Positions 38,081 through 51,500 of a stretch of DNA of 64,000 bases are shown piece after piece (position 1 is the first letter of the stretch; every line of letters starts with the position of its first letter). This stretch comes from Hyalella azteca (Eukaryota > Arthropoda > Malacostraca > Amphipoda > Hyalellidae): NCBI RefSeq assembly GCF_000764305.2, contig NW_025941501.1, forward strand, positions 186,001 through 250,000, written 5' to 3'. Position numbers and translations under genes: made by a program. The notes below the pieces were generated by a model. It was not told where the DNA came from. It worked only from the letters and a program-made list of their open reading frames with translations, and made no database searches.

Positions 38081-39517
38081 CCTAACAACTTCCAGTACGT
38101 GAGCAGAAATTTCGAACAGCCTCTTCCATAAATACAGAGCGACTGACACTATATATGGAAGTATCGTGGACATCTCGAAAAATGAATTTAGGTAAAAGTC
38201 TCCGTAAAAATGAACATGTAAAAACATACGAATGACGTAAAAAATAAATCCAAAATTATTATGATTTAAATCAAAGTTAACTTTACCTTTACCTCAGTTA
38301 AACTGCATGATTACATACAAAAAATTCAAAGTAGTTCCTTGACATAATAGTCCATCTGAAACATTTTTATTTGAAGTCAATAACAAGGCTTGTTGCCTAC
38401 TGAAGCAGCAGCACCAGCTCTGCCAATCTTGAAAAGTTCAATGTTGCAATAGCAAATACAGCGATTATAACGAGATCATTGTTTGCATTTCTAATAACAT
38501 ACTGCTTGAATCCTCTCAATTTTTACATGCATTTCTTAAGTCGACGTAATGCATGTAGTGGTTAGTCGATTAAAAAGAGAAATGATGGCAGTTGAAAGTG
38601 GCTAGATGCATATGTGAACATAAATGTATCATTATAGTGCATAAAATAACGGATACAGGTAGGAAAATTTTGAATAATGCAAATAAATAATTTACAGAAA
38701 AATTAACTCAAGTTCTTAAGATCTGAAGCGTGATTTACTTCCTTCAATAATATTGAGTCAGAGGTATGAAAAGGTTTGAATATCCTCGAATAATGCGTGG
38801 GAGTCTCATTAAAGGGCACTTGCATCCGACGATGTCACATTTAATAAGGTTGATTGAATCTCGTTCTCCAGGCTGGAATATCGCTGAAGCGCCGTCCACT
38901 AATTGGACAGGTCGAGGGGCCTTCACTTCGAGGCGCCAATAGTGACACGCAATTCAACATCTGGTAAATTTTGGGACTTCCATAATCCACAAGCTTCAAG
39001 AAAGATTACATTTCTGTATTTTCACTTTCAAATTTTTACTGATACGTATGAGATCGTAAAATTCGGAATCTTAATATTTTGTTAAGATTCGCTTCGTTGT
39101 AACAATTTAGACAAAGCCAATGTGATCAGGGACAGATCTTTTGAAATTTATGATTCAATGGGCCAAAATTAAAATTTTGTACTACACAAACTGTTGCATT
39201 CACGCACTGACCGCGGGGAAGTCAATGGCGTGGAGAGATTCTTAAAGAATGTAAAATGAAATGTATGCGAGAACTATTGCAAGCTAGAAGCGCTTTCAAA
39301 ATAACGACAAAGCTGATTTCCCACTGTGATACGTTTTTAGAAAGCACCACCAACACATGATATTAATGCCAAGCTTTGTTCGAACGAAAATAATCTGATT
39401 AATGCACTCTAAAATTATTATAACTTTATATGCTTCGAAAACAGTTCTATATGCCAAGCGTTGAACAACAAGCAATAAGAAATATACCCGAGGACAAAAT
39501 CGTCAAACCATTATCAG

Positions 39518-42500
39518 GAGGCCGAGGATTCCACTGTCATTAGGTTTCCACTCGAAGCATCGCAGAAAGGTAAGTTTCTTCACCTATTCTTTTACACATT
39601 CTCGAATTTTCCCCACTTTTTGCATCGTCGATACATGGGATCCAATTTTTTTTACTTTTATTAATCAGGCTCTCTCTCAACATGTTTTCAAAACATCGGC
39701 TTCCAAATCTTGCAACGATTCATGTGTACATGCAGAGGTTCAGGCTAAAACTGAAGACGAATTCGCAGCTAGAAAACATGTCAATTAAGGAGCGATGTTG
39801 TCGCAACAACGCAATCACGGCAATGGCGTGCCGGCCTGAGTAATTACCACACACAACGCGAAGATTTATCTCGAGATAGTGAGCGCACTTGGTAAAGAAT
39901 TAAGCGGCATTAGCGCAACGAAGACTTAATTAGATGCTAGGAACCCTTGTATGCTTGCTGCGAGGACAGGCAAGATTAAATTTGCTGAAGGCGCTTGCTT
40001 ACTAGAAATGATAGATAATCAGGGAATTAGAGAGAAAATTTACATTCTCAGCGTTTTAATGTATTGTCGTGTATGACGCCAGTTTTACAAGTAAACCTTA
40101 TTTATACATGATTTTCGGTCAAACTCAAATCCCAGTTTTATAATGTACGACTAAGCGAACATAGTGTTTCGTTAAACAAGCGAATCTGATTGGGTTTCAT
40201 ATATGATGTATGAGCATTTCTTACATCATAAATTTAATACTTTTGAGCGAATTTCGCGTATTACTCGAGTTGGGGGCATGCTTCAGTAATTATGTCACAC
40301 AATCACTCGTACAGAAGACTATTCACATATTTCCATTTCACTAGAAAATTTTACTTGCAAGAAAGCAAGCGACTTCTTTCCATGATTGAATTTGGCAGCA
40401 AACGACGAGAAAGGAATGACGTTTTTCGGTTAAGACTTTCCAAGCTATTCTTGGTCGAAAAATTTCGGGGTTTACGGGCGCGTGTTTCAAGTTCACTCTG
40501 GGCGATGAGTTGGACGGGACTTCTTTACGAGACGTGCTCTTTAAAAACCGCGATAGCGAGAGAGCAAACCAGCTCAAGAAGAGAGTCTCGAGGATACACA
40601 GAGAAAATTATAGAATATACAAATACACACTGGCTCAATATCCGAACGTTTAAGGGAATATTTCGCATAGAATAACTATTATTAAATTTTGACAGAAAAT
40701 GTAACCAAAATATTGACTAAGTTTAGCTAACCGTACGGATTTTCATGAACACAAATGATGCCGGTAGCCTCATTTCGACAACCAGAAATAACTAAGCACT
40801 GATAATTCTGGTGTAATATTACCATTTGGTCATTCACGAATACAATATGAATTAAAAATTATTTCATCAACTTATCTATTACATATATGACAATTTTTTA
40901 GATCTACCGCAATATCTCCTTATAACACTTTGAACGAGTCAAAGAACAAGCGAACATTCAACATCACTGCAATGATTTTCTGGGCACATGCAAATAGTGT
41001 TGCATGTGGTGCAGTAGTTGTGGACTTTAATGGAACGGTGACGACGCTCGCATAACGCAGGTCCGCAACCACAACGCTATATTTGATTATTCTCATCCAT
41101 TTTACAAGTATTGTGTTATGGATAATTAAATGAAAAGTATTTTCAAGGCGAGCTAATGAAACTACGGTAAATTTATGTCAAGATGTACACGTAAGCTCTG
41201 ACATACGAGGCAATTTTTTGCTCAAAAAATGTTCATACGATGCAATTTTTGCTCAAAAATGTTCATACAAGGCTATTTTTTGCTCAAAAATTGCTCTAAG
41301 GCAAGACCTTTGAGCAATTTTACAGCCAGGGAAAGTGAAGCTTTTTAAAGAACGTGTAAAGCTGGATTTGAATGTGGCAATAACACCCATAACGAGATAT
41401 TTAGGTATATTGAAAGAAAAATATGTCAGGGATCAGTAAAAACTTTTTTGCGCCTGCATTTAATTCACCAACGATGAACATTAAAGCTATATTGGAACTT
41501 GGTGGTATTGCTGAATAACCACAATCAGGCATAAAGGGTATTAGAAGGTTTTGAATAAATTAAAGGGTTTTACTGTTAGAGGAACACTAGTGAGCACCAC
41601 AAAGCTCTTTAACGCCAGTGTAAAGTGGGATTGAAATACATCTCTGACACGATGAGTTCAGAGGCACATGGTGAAAGAAACAGGCAACGGCGTCCACAAG
41701 TGTAGATTACATTGAGGCACTCATCAATGCTCAGCAGCCCGGGTATAAAAGAGGCCAGCTGCACTATGCCTACCTTCAACTGCCCACGCATACATCGCAT
41801 ATTTCTGTAAAAACAAGTTTGTCATGCCCATGTGAGGAGGGAAGAGGAGAGAAATGCGAGTATGCTTGTAATGTTTACAGCAAAGAAAATTTATAATCCG
41901 AAAAATTTTTGAACATAATTTACAGTGAAGACTGTAATTTATGAAGGCAGGAGACTAACTAATTTGAAGGCATGAACATTGAACATCCAATTCAACACCG
42001 TGTGTAAAATAATAGGGCTACTCTAAGCGTAAAATAAAATTGAAAGCAGTATAAGCAAAAATAGTGTGCATCAATAAGTCCTAAATCAATACCAAGCTCG
42101 CCGCAGCAAATGCATTAGCGAAACAAAACTACGTCTTCAAAATAATTAATAGTAGTTACATCTAACAGAACCTATATGGTGATTCGGTAAAATACCATTA
42201 CTATTACTATATCATACCAATAGAAAGTTATTACCATATTGATACACTAAATAGTCGCAAAAATATAAATGCATGTTAACTAATAGAATTTCTACCCAAA
42301 GATTGATATTGCGGCGAAAAATATATCATGATTGTGCACACTGTGGTCGTGCATTAAATTGGAATGCTGCAACCGTACAATAACTTCATTTCTAAAAATT
42401 ACAATCACGCACGTTCTATTGCGTAAAATACCTCTTAATAAATGCTACAAGTTTTGTATTTTGCATACACAGTGCACAGGGGTCAAATTTAAGTGTGAAC

Positions 42501-45500
42501 GACGTACAATAAAATTCACTATCAAAGTTTTCTATCAAACTTAAAGTCCAAAACAAGTCACACAACTTTGCTTTTCGCAATTGAGTTCAACAATAAAACA
42601 CAATGACAACTTGGGTAATTGGTCGCCTAGTAAACAACAGCCCGGAGGAAACGAGCGAGTGATGAAATAAGCGACAGCTTCTTGACTCGCTTGTTTTTAT
42701 CTCGTCAACGGACGCCTTCGAGGGATTAACACGTACGCTCAGTAATGTGTGCAAAAATCTTGTGAATATCATGGAAATGTTGACTTAAGAATTGAGGTTC
42801 GTTTAACGATACTCAAGGATATCGTTCAGGTAATCTCAGGTAATCGTTTAACGATACTCACGGTTGAGACACTTTAGCCCTCGCACGTGCGTTTCGTTAG
42901 TGTTTTTTATTTTATTATATTTTTCTTGGGAGACGATGCGAGACGATTATAGCATGCCGAAAATTTTTGTTATGGCATAAACTACCTATGTCTTAACCAA
43001 CGACGAAAATTGAGACAACATTTAACTTGCAGTGGAAATCCTAGACGATACCGGAAAATTTTTCTTTTAATTACGCTCGTGTTGGTTCACTTATAAAAAA
43101 AACATTCCAAGACGATCAGAGGTTTACATCTGCCGCTCGATACAAAAGTTATACATCAGAATCGACGTTGTTATCTAGCAATTCGACTCCATTTGTAACT
43201 TAACGCGGGTTAACAGCGACAATAATGAGAAATTATTGTTGACTGCTTTTAAAAAGGTGTTTGTTATGAACAACTCGACTAGAGCGACCACAGCTGTAAT
43301 TTGGTTCTAACCTTATTTCAAAGCATAGATGACCATCAAAGAGCTCAAGAGGTAACATTTTGTCCATGAATAAATTAAAATCTTTGTTCACGGATACATT
43401 ACCAATTTTTATGGCTTTTTGTATCAAAAGGTCTGTTAACTAGAGTACCGGTAATGAGTTTCCATCACAAAACTAAGGGTTTTACGGTATATCCAAGTAA
43501 ATCCTATAACGAACAAACAATTTTCGTTCGAATTTCAAACATTTTTTGATGCCAATATTACCATGAAGATTTTCCAGAATTAAGAAAACAATAAATCTCC
43601 AGTAGATCATTCCAATTCAAGGCAATGAATGACCATCGGACCGACTAAAATTCAATAGATAATTTACATATAGCTGATGAACAGCTAACGATATTTAAGC
43701 GCCACTGCGCTCGTAGTTTAACATAAGGGGGTTAAATCATTTATACCGTCGTGTATAAAACAGCAGGTCCTTTACAAGTCAACAAGCCCAAATGGAAACG
43801 ATAAATTGATGTGACATTTGATTAGGTTACAATTCCATCATTTATTAGCAAGTCACTGTCTTATAATGAAATTTTTTTCAGTCTAAGTGGTTGCAAAGGC
43901 AGCAAAAATTACAATGTTTAGTACTTAGCAAGTATTTAAATCAGACACGCAGTTTACTCTAAATTTGACCGGTTTATTGTCATATCAGTAGGGATAAATC
44001 GTCAGAATTCAACCTTTTTAAGAAGAATAAGGACAAATTTTGGAATGGTGAATCATATTTAAGGGATGTTAATATAAATGTGAATAACCTAGATCAGTAA
44101 TAAATATTTCGATAACAACCAACATTGATAGCATGTCAAGTGTAACATATAGAAAAACAAATATGAGAAACTAGCTCGTTTATTCGAATGATTTATTCTA
44201 AATATTCATTGAATTTATTTTTATTTATTATTAAGTTCAGTGTTATATGTTTTAAAGGAATGTATAAATTCATAACAACAATAGCTATAAGGGTCAGAAG
44301 GAAGCCATGCCGTTTGAATAAAAAACTAGCCAATAAGTAAAATCTGCAGAGCGATTCGCACCTCTAACAATATATTAAAAACATTCAAAACACTTTCCAT
44401 GCATATTTTATGGGTTAGTTTGAATGATGGATCAAATAACTAGATATCTGAACTGTTTTTGCTTCTCGAATAATATCTTGCACAAGTTTATTTGATGCTA
44501 GCAGGTTGACTCGGTGATGCCTGGGATAAATAATCTTCGCGACTTGAAAATCCAGTTAGCCTGAATTCTAAATTTAGGATATTCCGAACACGAACATCCC
44601 GAATTCCGCTTCTCTTTAATAATTTTTAACCTTACGAATGTTATTCAAATAATCACCCGTTTCAACCAACATCTAACCAATGTGAAATCACACTTAAAAA
44701 TTCGATAAAAATTTACATTTTTCCCCATTGAATTATTTATTATTGTTTCATTCAAAATAAAATCTCGGGTCCAGGTATCTAATATTCTGACACGAAAGGT
44801 TTTGTCATATCACTCGAACAGCCCCTATATATTGACGGCGCCAAGCTTCAAACACAACATTTTGATGTACATATATATTATATATAAGATTAAATACTCA
44901 CCAGCTGTTTGTACAGGCTTCCATTAAGCGTCTTCTACGAGGTTATTAAGCGTCTCCCATGAGGTTATCCATTGCTGTTCTTTTTGGCATACAGACTCAT
45001 GTCATTCCCATGAGGACTCACTAGCAGTTCACTTTATTACCACACTCTGTTAACCGAAACAAAATATAAGAGAATTAGTACAATCATAAAACCATTCAAT
45101 TAAAAACTTGATTTATGCATAGGAAAATTCTAGGTACGAGACGTGAATTGCAAGCAAGTGTTGAGGGCATTCAGAACACATCTGTTCAATATACCGCATA
45201 AATAAATAAAAAATCGTGTTTCAAAGCACAGCTTCGCGTTTCTTGAAACGAGCAAGTAGAAAAAATCAAATTAGCATGATTGATAAAATGGAATGCTAGC
45301 ACAATTTGTCTAGAATCAAACCATGCGTCAGTCAGATCGAGGTCTTCCTGAGGCCACTATTTACTACTTCAATTTTATAAACCATCGCTAATTAGACGGG
45401 AGAATCCTAAATCCAAGAGCACTGTTTAATATATACTATGCTTTCAGAGGATAATACGTTTTCTAAATTCCCCAAAGGATTTTTAGCATAAAATATTTTT

Positions 45501-48500
45501 CTTTGTTTCGTTAAGTTTCACCTCTGCACAAGTTTTTTTTTCTCGTAACTATTACAACTCTGGATCTGGTTTCACTTCCAGAGTTCGATAGAGTACAAAT
45601 AAAAAATATACTGTCATTTAAATGAAGATTCATTTTTGGATATCATTCTTTTATTCAGTACTTAGATTAGCAGGATTATTTCATTGCCAAGCGGGAGTTG
45701 TGCGCTGGACAGACAAACTAGGAATTCATTAGCTTTTTCGCCAAGCCTTCTTCCTGCTGTAGAGCCCCACAATATAAGAGCTCAGCGTCCGGCCGTAATT
45801 ACCGTCGCTCCGACGTCGATTAAGCAGCACTGCTGGAAGCCCATCCACGTCCCATCACCATCAAACCCATGAATATAAGCACATAAATACCGAGAAAATA
45901 AGGTGCGTCCGGAAATTCTTGCGTTTGGCATAGCAAAAAAATGCCACCACTCGCATACAAGAAAATATTAGATAAAAATATTAAAGTGCAATAGCACCCA
46001 AAAGTTGAATACATCCAGAGCATAATGCTAAAAAATATAGATAGATCTCAGAATAACAAACGAGCGATTATTCTTCAACACGCTCAAACTGCCTGTCATG
46101 TTCAGACGACAGACGCAGAGTTGAGTCTCCAATGTTTTTTTTTTTAATTTCCTACCTTTCTGTGAAAAACGAATTGGCCACACGTTCACCATAACTCAGT
46201 TCTAGCAAGATTCAAAGAAAGCATCCGATTCAAATTTCTGGCGCAAATCAAAGCCAGCGAATGCTAACAATGCCTCCATAATAAATCTGAAATGTCGATT
46301 TCGAACAAGCCTGGGCATCATTTACTTCCGAATCGAGAGCGCTTTGGGACATTTTTGCCGAATCATAAATTTGAAATCGTTTCGTGGCAGCATTTTAACG
46401 ACAAACTTTTGTAGCGGGATTGCGTGCCGCCCACACATAACGAGGCTCGAAAAATTCAATCTGAAGAAGAGGCTTAGGTCTGAGCTACTTGTAAATAAAT
46501 TGCAATCCAGGTTGACAAATGGACCTTATAGATCCTTACGTAAATTCTATTCGGTAAGATTTTTATACCACTTATTTCATATGCACTAAAATTATTTCAA
46601 ATATTTTTTGCCCATAATATATACTGAAAACTTTCACAATTACACCACAAATGCTGCAGCGGACGGGGGAGAACTTAACAGCTGTTGATTGGCGAATTTA
46701 GTTTAAAAATCAGAAAATGCGGTACACCTTTTGATCACGCGTGTCAATATTTCCGGGATGTAAATGTTTTCCGCAATGAATGGAATCAATAAGCACATAT
46801 GCCATCACCGACACCTGAAACAAACACAAACACCTGCCGCTGCCAATAATGCTGTCCATTTATTGAGACATCAACCAATTTTACGGAAAACTACGAGCAA
46901 TCACAAGAGTTGGAATAAATTAAGTTGCAAATCATTTTGGATGGAAAAGTGAACATTCAGTGAAGGATGCGTCAAATAAAGCGCAATTACAAGATGATCT
47001 TGACAGTTTAGTTAACTGGGCTGATACGTGGCAGCTGCGGTTTAATGCTAACAAGTGTAAAGTACTTCACCTCGGGAAGAACAATGAACAGCAAGATTAC
47101 AGTATGAGAAGACATGGCTGCAACGAGAGAGCAATGATTGAAAAGTCTAGTGTGGAAAAAGATCTCATGAAACAAGAACCAACACCAGGGGCCACGGCTA
47201 TAAGCTAAAAAAACTGCGCTGCAACTTCTCCACGCGACAAAATTTCTTCTCGCTTCGAATCACCGACATGTGCAACAGCCTCTCCGATGACATCGTTGGC
47301 GCTCCAAGTATGAACGCGTTCAAGAACAGACTAGATAAAGCTATGGAAAAATATATGCTCAAATTTGAAATGCCTAGCTCCTTATCGAACCCGGTGGAAG
47401 TCTAGTAGCTACTTCAAACTATCGTCAGTCATGAAAATATCCGGTCAAATGACATGATTGTATATCTTCTGTGAACAAGGCACGAAAAGGAAAAGAATCG
47501 GCGACAGGCCACATCAGGCCTACGCTTCAGCGCCGAGATCACTATGTTATGCTATGTTATAATTGCACCAATACAAATAACAATAAAGCTGACGCCTTGA
47601 TCGCTTATGATCAATACACATTATGCATGACCCAGAAAGCTCCGCATAATAAATAATTACATGGTTGCCGATGCTCAACGAGATGGAGCGAGCAGGAAAC
47701 ATTCGCATAAGCGGCATGCGAGTCGCGCACGTTGCTTTCAGAAGACTAAGCTTTATTACAAAATGCATATGTTACTAGGGCATTCAACCTCAATCCTAAC
47801 TAGATAGAATTGATAAAAATAATTACCCGTACATTATTTATGCCCACTTAAATTATTACATCCATTTCCGTACAGATCGAACTCAAAAGTACAGAACTAT
47901 TCCTCAGTAAAAGAAAAGAGAAAATATTTAAAACTGAAAGTTTCCTCAAAACTGAAAAAATCGGCTTAGCTGGACAAATTTTACATTTCAGCTTTGCTAG
48001 AAAGAAGCATCCATTCGCACGTGCTTTCGTCAAGTAAAGATGAATTTTGTGCATAGCAATGTTTCACTTGTTTAACACAAATAAATAATCTACTGAGAAA
48101 TGAAGATGGCGAGAATTATTCAAATGAAATGGTAAAAAAACGGATTCGGTCTGGTAACAGATTCGGCGAGACGAAGCTGTCGCTGTTTAATTAAAAAAAT
48201 GCTTTTGTATTTCAGAGTTTGCCGATTCAGAGATACATGTAGATTCATCAGCGGTAGTTGAATGGTCGGCGATCGATCCCTGTCACGATGGAGAAATTTC
48301 TGACGAGGAAATTGGTATGTAATTTACAACAACGGTTTTCATCACGGTTAAATACGAATTGGAACACCACATAAAAATTCCTAGGGGTTCGAAACATACA
48401 AAATAAAAACTATTTTATCTCGATTCGCCAATAGTTGGATGTAAGACTATACGTGACAAAAAGTAAGTAACTTCGATGATAAGTTCTCGAACAGAAATTC

Positions 48501-51500
48501 CCAAACTGGAATAATTAAATACCCCTTAACTCAGACGTAACTCGCATTAAATTTTACATTCGTAAATTAAAATTAATATCCAGTAAAAACAACCCAAAAA
48601 CGTAGCATGTAATCTAAGAAGTTAGTATAACAGCAAATAATCGTGCACCAGAAATGTAAATTCAATGACATATTTCGGCAGTCGTTTCAAGCATTGCCAC
48701 ATATGTTTTCCTGTTTTCACTTCAAGCACTCACTTATGTTTTCCTATATCAAGTCCAGGGCACCATAATTTCCTTGTGTTAGTCCCATGCAACCTTATAG
48801 AATTTCTGCCTGACTGCTAAACTGGAAGTTCCGAACTACAGCTAATTCTAAAGCTTATAGCCTTTAGCGGACTTTAGATTTCAAAGGCACGAAGGCTGGC
48901 CCAGTCAAAAGCCAGGTTTTCATTGAAGATGTAACCAATCATAATACTCTTAAAATTAAAAGAATAAACGATCATAATAATATTTAACCTGAATATTTTA
49001 TAATATTTAAACTGAAAGGTAAGCTGCTTAATTTTTATGTTGAATGTCCGAACATAAATAAAGACATGAAGCTTTGATTTGCTCTGTGACAGCTGAATGT
49101 TCACGTAAAAAGATTTAATCCATTCATTTTCCGCTGATTAGACGTAAAGAAATGACGGACGCTTTCATTACTCTGTGTTCGCACCTACAAAAGAACTTCG
49201 ATACAATGCACTGCCCTCAATGAGAAGATTAAATTGTTAATTAATGTTAGATACTACGATTAAGGCTTGGTACCCTTTTAAAAAGTCTCGAGTTGGAATG
49301 TATACCTAACATACAATGGACTCAAATGGCCTCGAAACAAAATATTCAAGAGGAGATAAGGAACGTTCTATTACACGCGATAAAGAACGCGCTAAAAATA
49401 AGTCGTTGAAAATTAATTGGTGTAACTTCAAGCGTAAGTTATAAGTTTTTGTCTATGCGAATATCGTAACTGAACGACGAACTATCTAGCAAAATGAGGA
49501 CAGGAAACACAAAAATTCTCAAGAAAGACGTAAACCCAGGCGGCAGCGCGTCTAAATAATGATCGCCAAGTAAACTTGCGTGAAAAATAAATTATTGATG
49601 CACGTATCATCGCATGTAACAAATGAAGTACGTGCGTCAGAAACCGTGAACATGCTCTATTCTATTGCAGCGAGCACACCGAGAGAAAATCATTAGCTTC
49701 TATGTTGTCAGATTTACTGACGCCACGACAGGTTCAAGCAAACGAACGCATGTCTAGAAATGAATCGATGGTGTACTTAGAGCGCTAGCAGTCCAGTTGC
49801 ACGCTAAGCTGCAATTCTAATGTCCAATCAGTTGTCCCCCGGCACTGTGTAGTCCTTATCTAAGGAACTTTGTCTGAGATTAGCTACCACTCATAATTCT
49901 TATACAAGTTGAAATTAGTTTCAAGTAAATCTTTAATTCAAAGTAGCGAATTTGACTGAATTCTGTACGGAAGTGGTATTCTCAAGAATAATCAAGAGCT
50001 GGGAAGGCGAGCTTACTTCAGAGTTCAGACGGAAATCTCTCGTGTAAGATTATCGTTAGCCTTTTAATCCCAACAAGTATGCAAGACACCTTTTTTGGGG
50101 TAAAACAGATAACCGTGGATGAAAACTGATCTATTTGTACGACTTACGAGGATAATTTAGGCATTTAGCAGAGAATAATACATTCTGTGGGGAGAATTTT
50201 ACTAATACTGGATTACTCGACAGGGAGGGCGATATTTTATCTGTTAAGTGAAATAACACGCAAATCCAATATCAAACTGTATTGATACATTTCAGTTCAG
50301 ATGCCGTAACTCGTATAATGGAGTCTTCATTAAGAATTTGAATGGCTGCAAGTGCAGCACTTGCTTGAGTTCACGTTCGAATCGGGTGTCAGATGAAAGT
50401 GGCTGCTGGGCAACATATTAAATGCTGAATTATTTTAGATTTTATTAATACAGATTCCATCGCATTGTACCTACAAGAAAACTGAAGAAATCAGTTTTCA
50501 GTCAAATAATCCAGTCACTAGTATTTTCAACGAAAATATATGATGCAATACTTGACATTTGATAAATTGAATAAATTATCTTGGGTGAATCGGTGAAGCC
50601 ACGTGCCCACGTCAAACCAGGACTACCGTAGCCACTTACCATACTAGACTTCTCAATTCAATCTGTTGTGCGGACATCGTGCGGTTATTGAGGTACTGTA
50701 ATTAAACCGATTCTGGCCCGGTTATTTTCAGTCCAATGAATATATAAACAACGATACGTACTATAGTGCAGTTAGCCTAGACAACAATTAGTACATAGTA
50801 AATTAGACGAAACTATAGTTAGCCTCACGTTACTTGCGACGGTAAGATCAAAGATGGATGAGAATACGGCACGAGTCGCATGACACAGCTGGTCGCTGGA
50901 ACGGAACTACTAGGTACCTAAGTCCTAAGCCTACTAGCCTACCTAACTACTATATGGCAGATGGATGGCAGGAACCGATGCATTCACCTTCTACATTTCT
51001 GCGACGATTGTAATTGGTCAGGGTTAACGTAAATGTCATAGCTCAAATTGCAAGTTCGCCAATATAATAGCTTATAAAGCTAGAGAGAACTGGTAAATTT
51101 CCGAGCTCCACAAGTCAATGCGATAGAGCAGCAGGTGTGCTGCATCGGCTGGTCGAACTATTACAGATCTAGAATAGCGGAAAACAACTCTACCGATAAT
51201 CAATGCCGACACACATTCGGCACACTCTCACTTCCTAATTGCACATCACGAAAATGTGTGACCATAACTTTCATGGTGACATAGGAAAACATTATGGGTC
51301 AGATTTTGCGACCCTGTTTTTTCATTGGTTTCTAAAAATAGAAGATTCATGATTATACCCATGTTCTAGTCAAACTAGAAGTAATTCAATCATTTCAATG
51401 GCCATCAGTTCAAGTGTATTTAAATCCAGTAGTGCGGTGACAGTGTTACGGTAGTATTCACTCTGCACAAGCGGAAGAATGCACCATCCACTCACGACGA

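Larger units (their letters stand above)
23984..39517. other. Long AT-rich region without confirmed coding exons
   Basis: This stretch lies upstream of the rabphilin ATG and probably holds part of its 5' UTR/promoter intron. I see dispersed repeats (25796-26150), a foldback (26159-26239), a short tandem repeat (27482-27600), a 294-bp duplication (29891-30544), a palindrome (33531-33568), a second MITE (35568-35934) and a GC-rich island (37970-38080). Short ORFs elsewhere have neither splice context nor recognisable motifs. Base 32459 is an unresolved N. Confidence 0.5.

Noticed and set aside
40292..40675. 127-codon open frame, one of the longest in the window
   Set aside because: No recognisable motif, no neighbouring exons, and a composition typical of chance ORFs. 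A 78-codon ORF overlaps it on the other strand.
45684..45872. Possible exon after a good pyrimidine tract (TTCTTCCTGCTGTAG)
   Set aside because: The acceptor is attractive and starts in the needed phase. However, the frame hits a TGA and I find no phase-1 donor that would let it join the exons at 39518 and 48216.
50365..50390. GTTCGAATC-like tRNA T-arm
   Set aside because: No acceptor or anticodon stems could be paired around it.
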